5,608 nucleotides of DNA from the NCBI GenBank assembly GCA_021794335.1, contig JAJYQZ010000096.1, forward strand, positions 1-5,608, written 5' to 3'. The stretch is from a bacterium. Lineage in GTDB: Bacteria; SZUA-79; Acidulodesulfobacterales; Acidulodesulfobacteraceae. Positions 5,413 through 5,608 of this stretch are shown piece by piece. Each line of letters opens with the position of its first letter. Position 1 is the stretch's first letter. The translations under genes and the position numbers were made by a program. The notes beneath the pieces are model-generated. The model saw only the letters and a program-made list of their open reading frames with translations. It had not been told where the DNA came from and made no database searches.

Positions 5413-5483
5413 TTTATTAAAATTGCCTGAATAAAACGGAGCCATTATTCGACATTAACGAAGTTTTTAAATGGAAAATAGAA

Positions 5484-5608
5484 TTAATTAATTTTCTTTC
5501 CCAAAACAACTCCGCCAACTCCATATGTAATTTTATTTTTCAGTATATTTGACAAAAAAGGCTCAAATATTATTCCAAGCCCGCAACAGCCAATATCCAA
5601 AGCTTCAG
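5484..5608 (-). CDS. C-terminal end of an unrecognised gene
   Basis: The frame is open from the right edge to a TAA at 5484-5486, giving 40 residues of a protein that starts outside the window. It begins EALDIGCCGLG and ends GVGGVVLGKKIN. It is glycine-rich and hydrophobic with a short charged segment, which could suit a membrane-associated tail or a small glycine-rich domain. I do not recognise the family. It lies 38 nt upstream of the longest transposase frame on the same strand, so the insertion sequence may have landed just behind it. Confidence 0.5.
   Translation of the reverse strand, partial: EALDIGCCGLGIIFEPFLSNILKNKITYGVGGVVLGKKIN

Larger units (their letters stand above)
4818..5445 (-). 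pseudogene. IS3-family transposase OrfB, N-terminally truncated and frameshifted
   Basis: This is the DDE catalytic core of an IS3-family transposase, which cuts and joins insertion-sequence ends. In the first frame (5445-4984, 153 residues) the catalytic triad is D56 (CADITYI), D113 (NTDQGSQF) and E149 (IFIERLW), with exactly 35 residues between the second D and E. Reading stops one codon after ERLW. The missing C-terminus continues in another frame from about 4965, with VKYEEVYL and NNERPHQSLGYKTPSEV, and stops at 4818-4820. Between ERLW and VKYEE are 25 bases where relatives have about 6, and 21 of them form a palindrome. Upstream, the normal N-terminal half of OrfB and all of OrfA are missing; the core begins near the usual MGIEKVYPKKK point. 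ATG at 5397 is a more natural start than 5445 because GGGGGTGA precedes it. The element is very probably unable to move itself. Confidence 0.93.

Overview
The window is AT-rich bacterial DNA from an accessory region. Start codons are preceded by GGGGG- or AGGGG-type Shine-Dalgarno sequences, one gene starts with TTG, and the neighbours are transposition genes and gene debris. Nothing visible fixes the genus; an uncultivated or environmental low-GC bacterium is a reasonable guess and no more.

Layout. (1) At the left edge, on the + strand, is the C-terminal part of a TniQ/TnsD-family protein, the target-site selector of Tn7-like and Tn5053-like transposons; its N-terminus lies outside the window. 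(2) Positions 981-1449 hold two short reading-frame remnants, one per strand, and no intact gene. (3) Positions 1450-4404, on the - strand, form one compact operon, read right to left. It encodes an MT-A70-type adenine methyltransferase, a TSPPY-type amino-methyltransferase, a LAGLIDADG-fold protein, and a small PD-(D/E)XK nuclease. The last three genes are separated by single nucleotides. (4) Positions 4417-4817 have no gene but hold strong inverted repeats, including two hairpins with nearly the same 8-nt loop. (5) Positions 4818-5445, on the - strand, are a broken IS3-family transposase. (6) The right edge holds the last 40 codons of an unrecognised - strand gene.

How it fits together (inference). 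The four-gene operon looks like a restriction-modification or related defence cassette carried next to a transposon targeting gene, which suits cargo of a Tn7-like element. The most unusual part is the LAGLIDADG protein. It keeps the two-domain fold signature, but the catalytic acid of each LAGLIDADG motif is replaced (K16 and T130). It sits between a methyltransferase and a small nuclease with an intact D...ExK motif. A testable model is that a dead homing-endonuclease fold supplies DNA recognition and the PD-(D/E)XK protein supplies cleavage. I am not aware of this arrangement being described, but I could not search for it.
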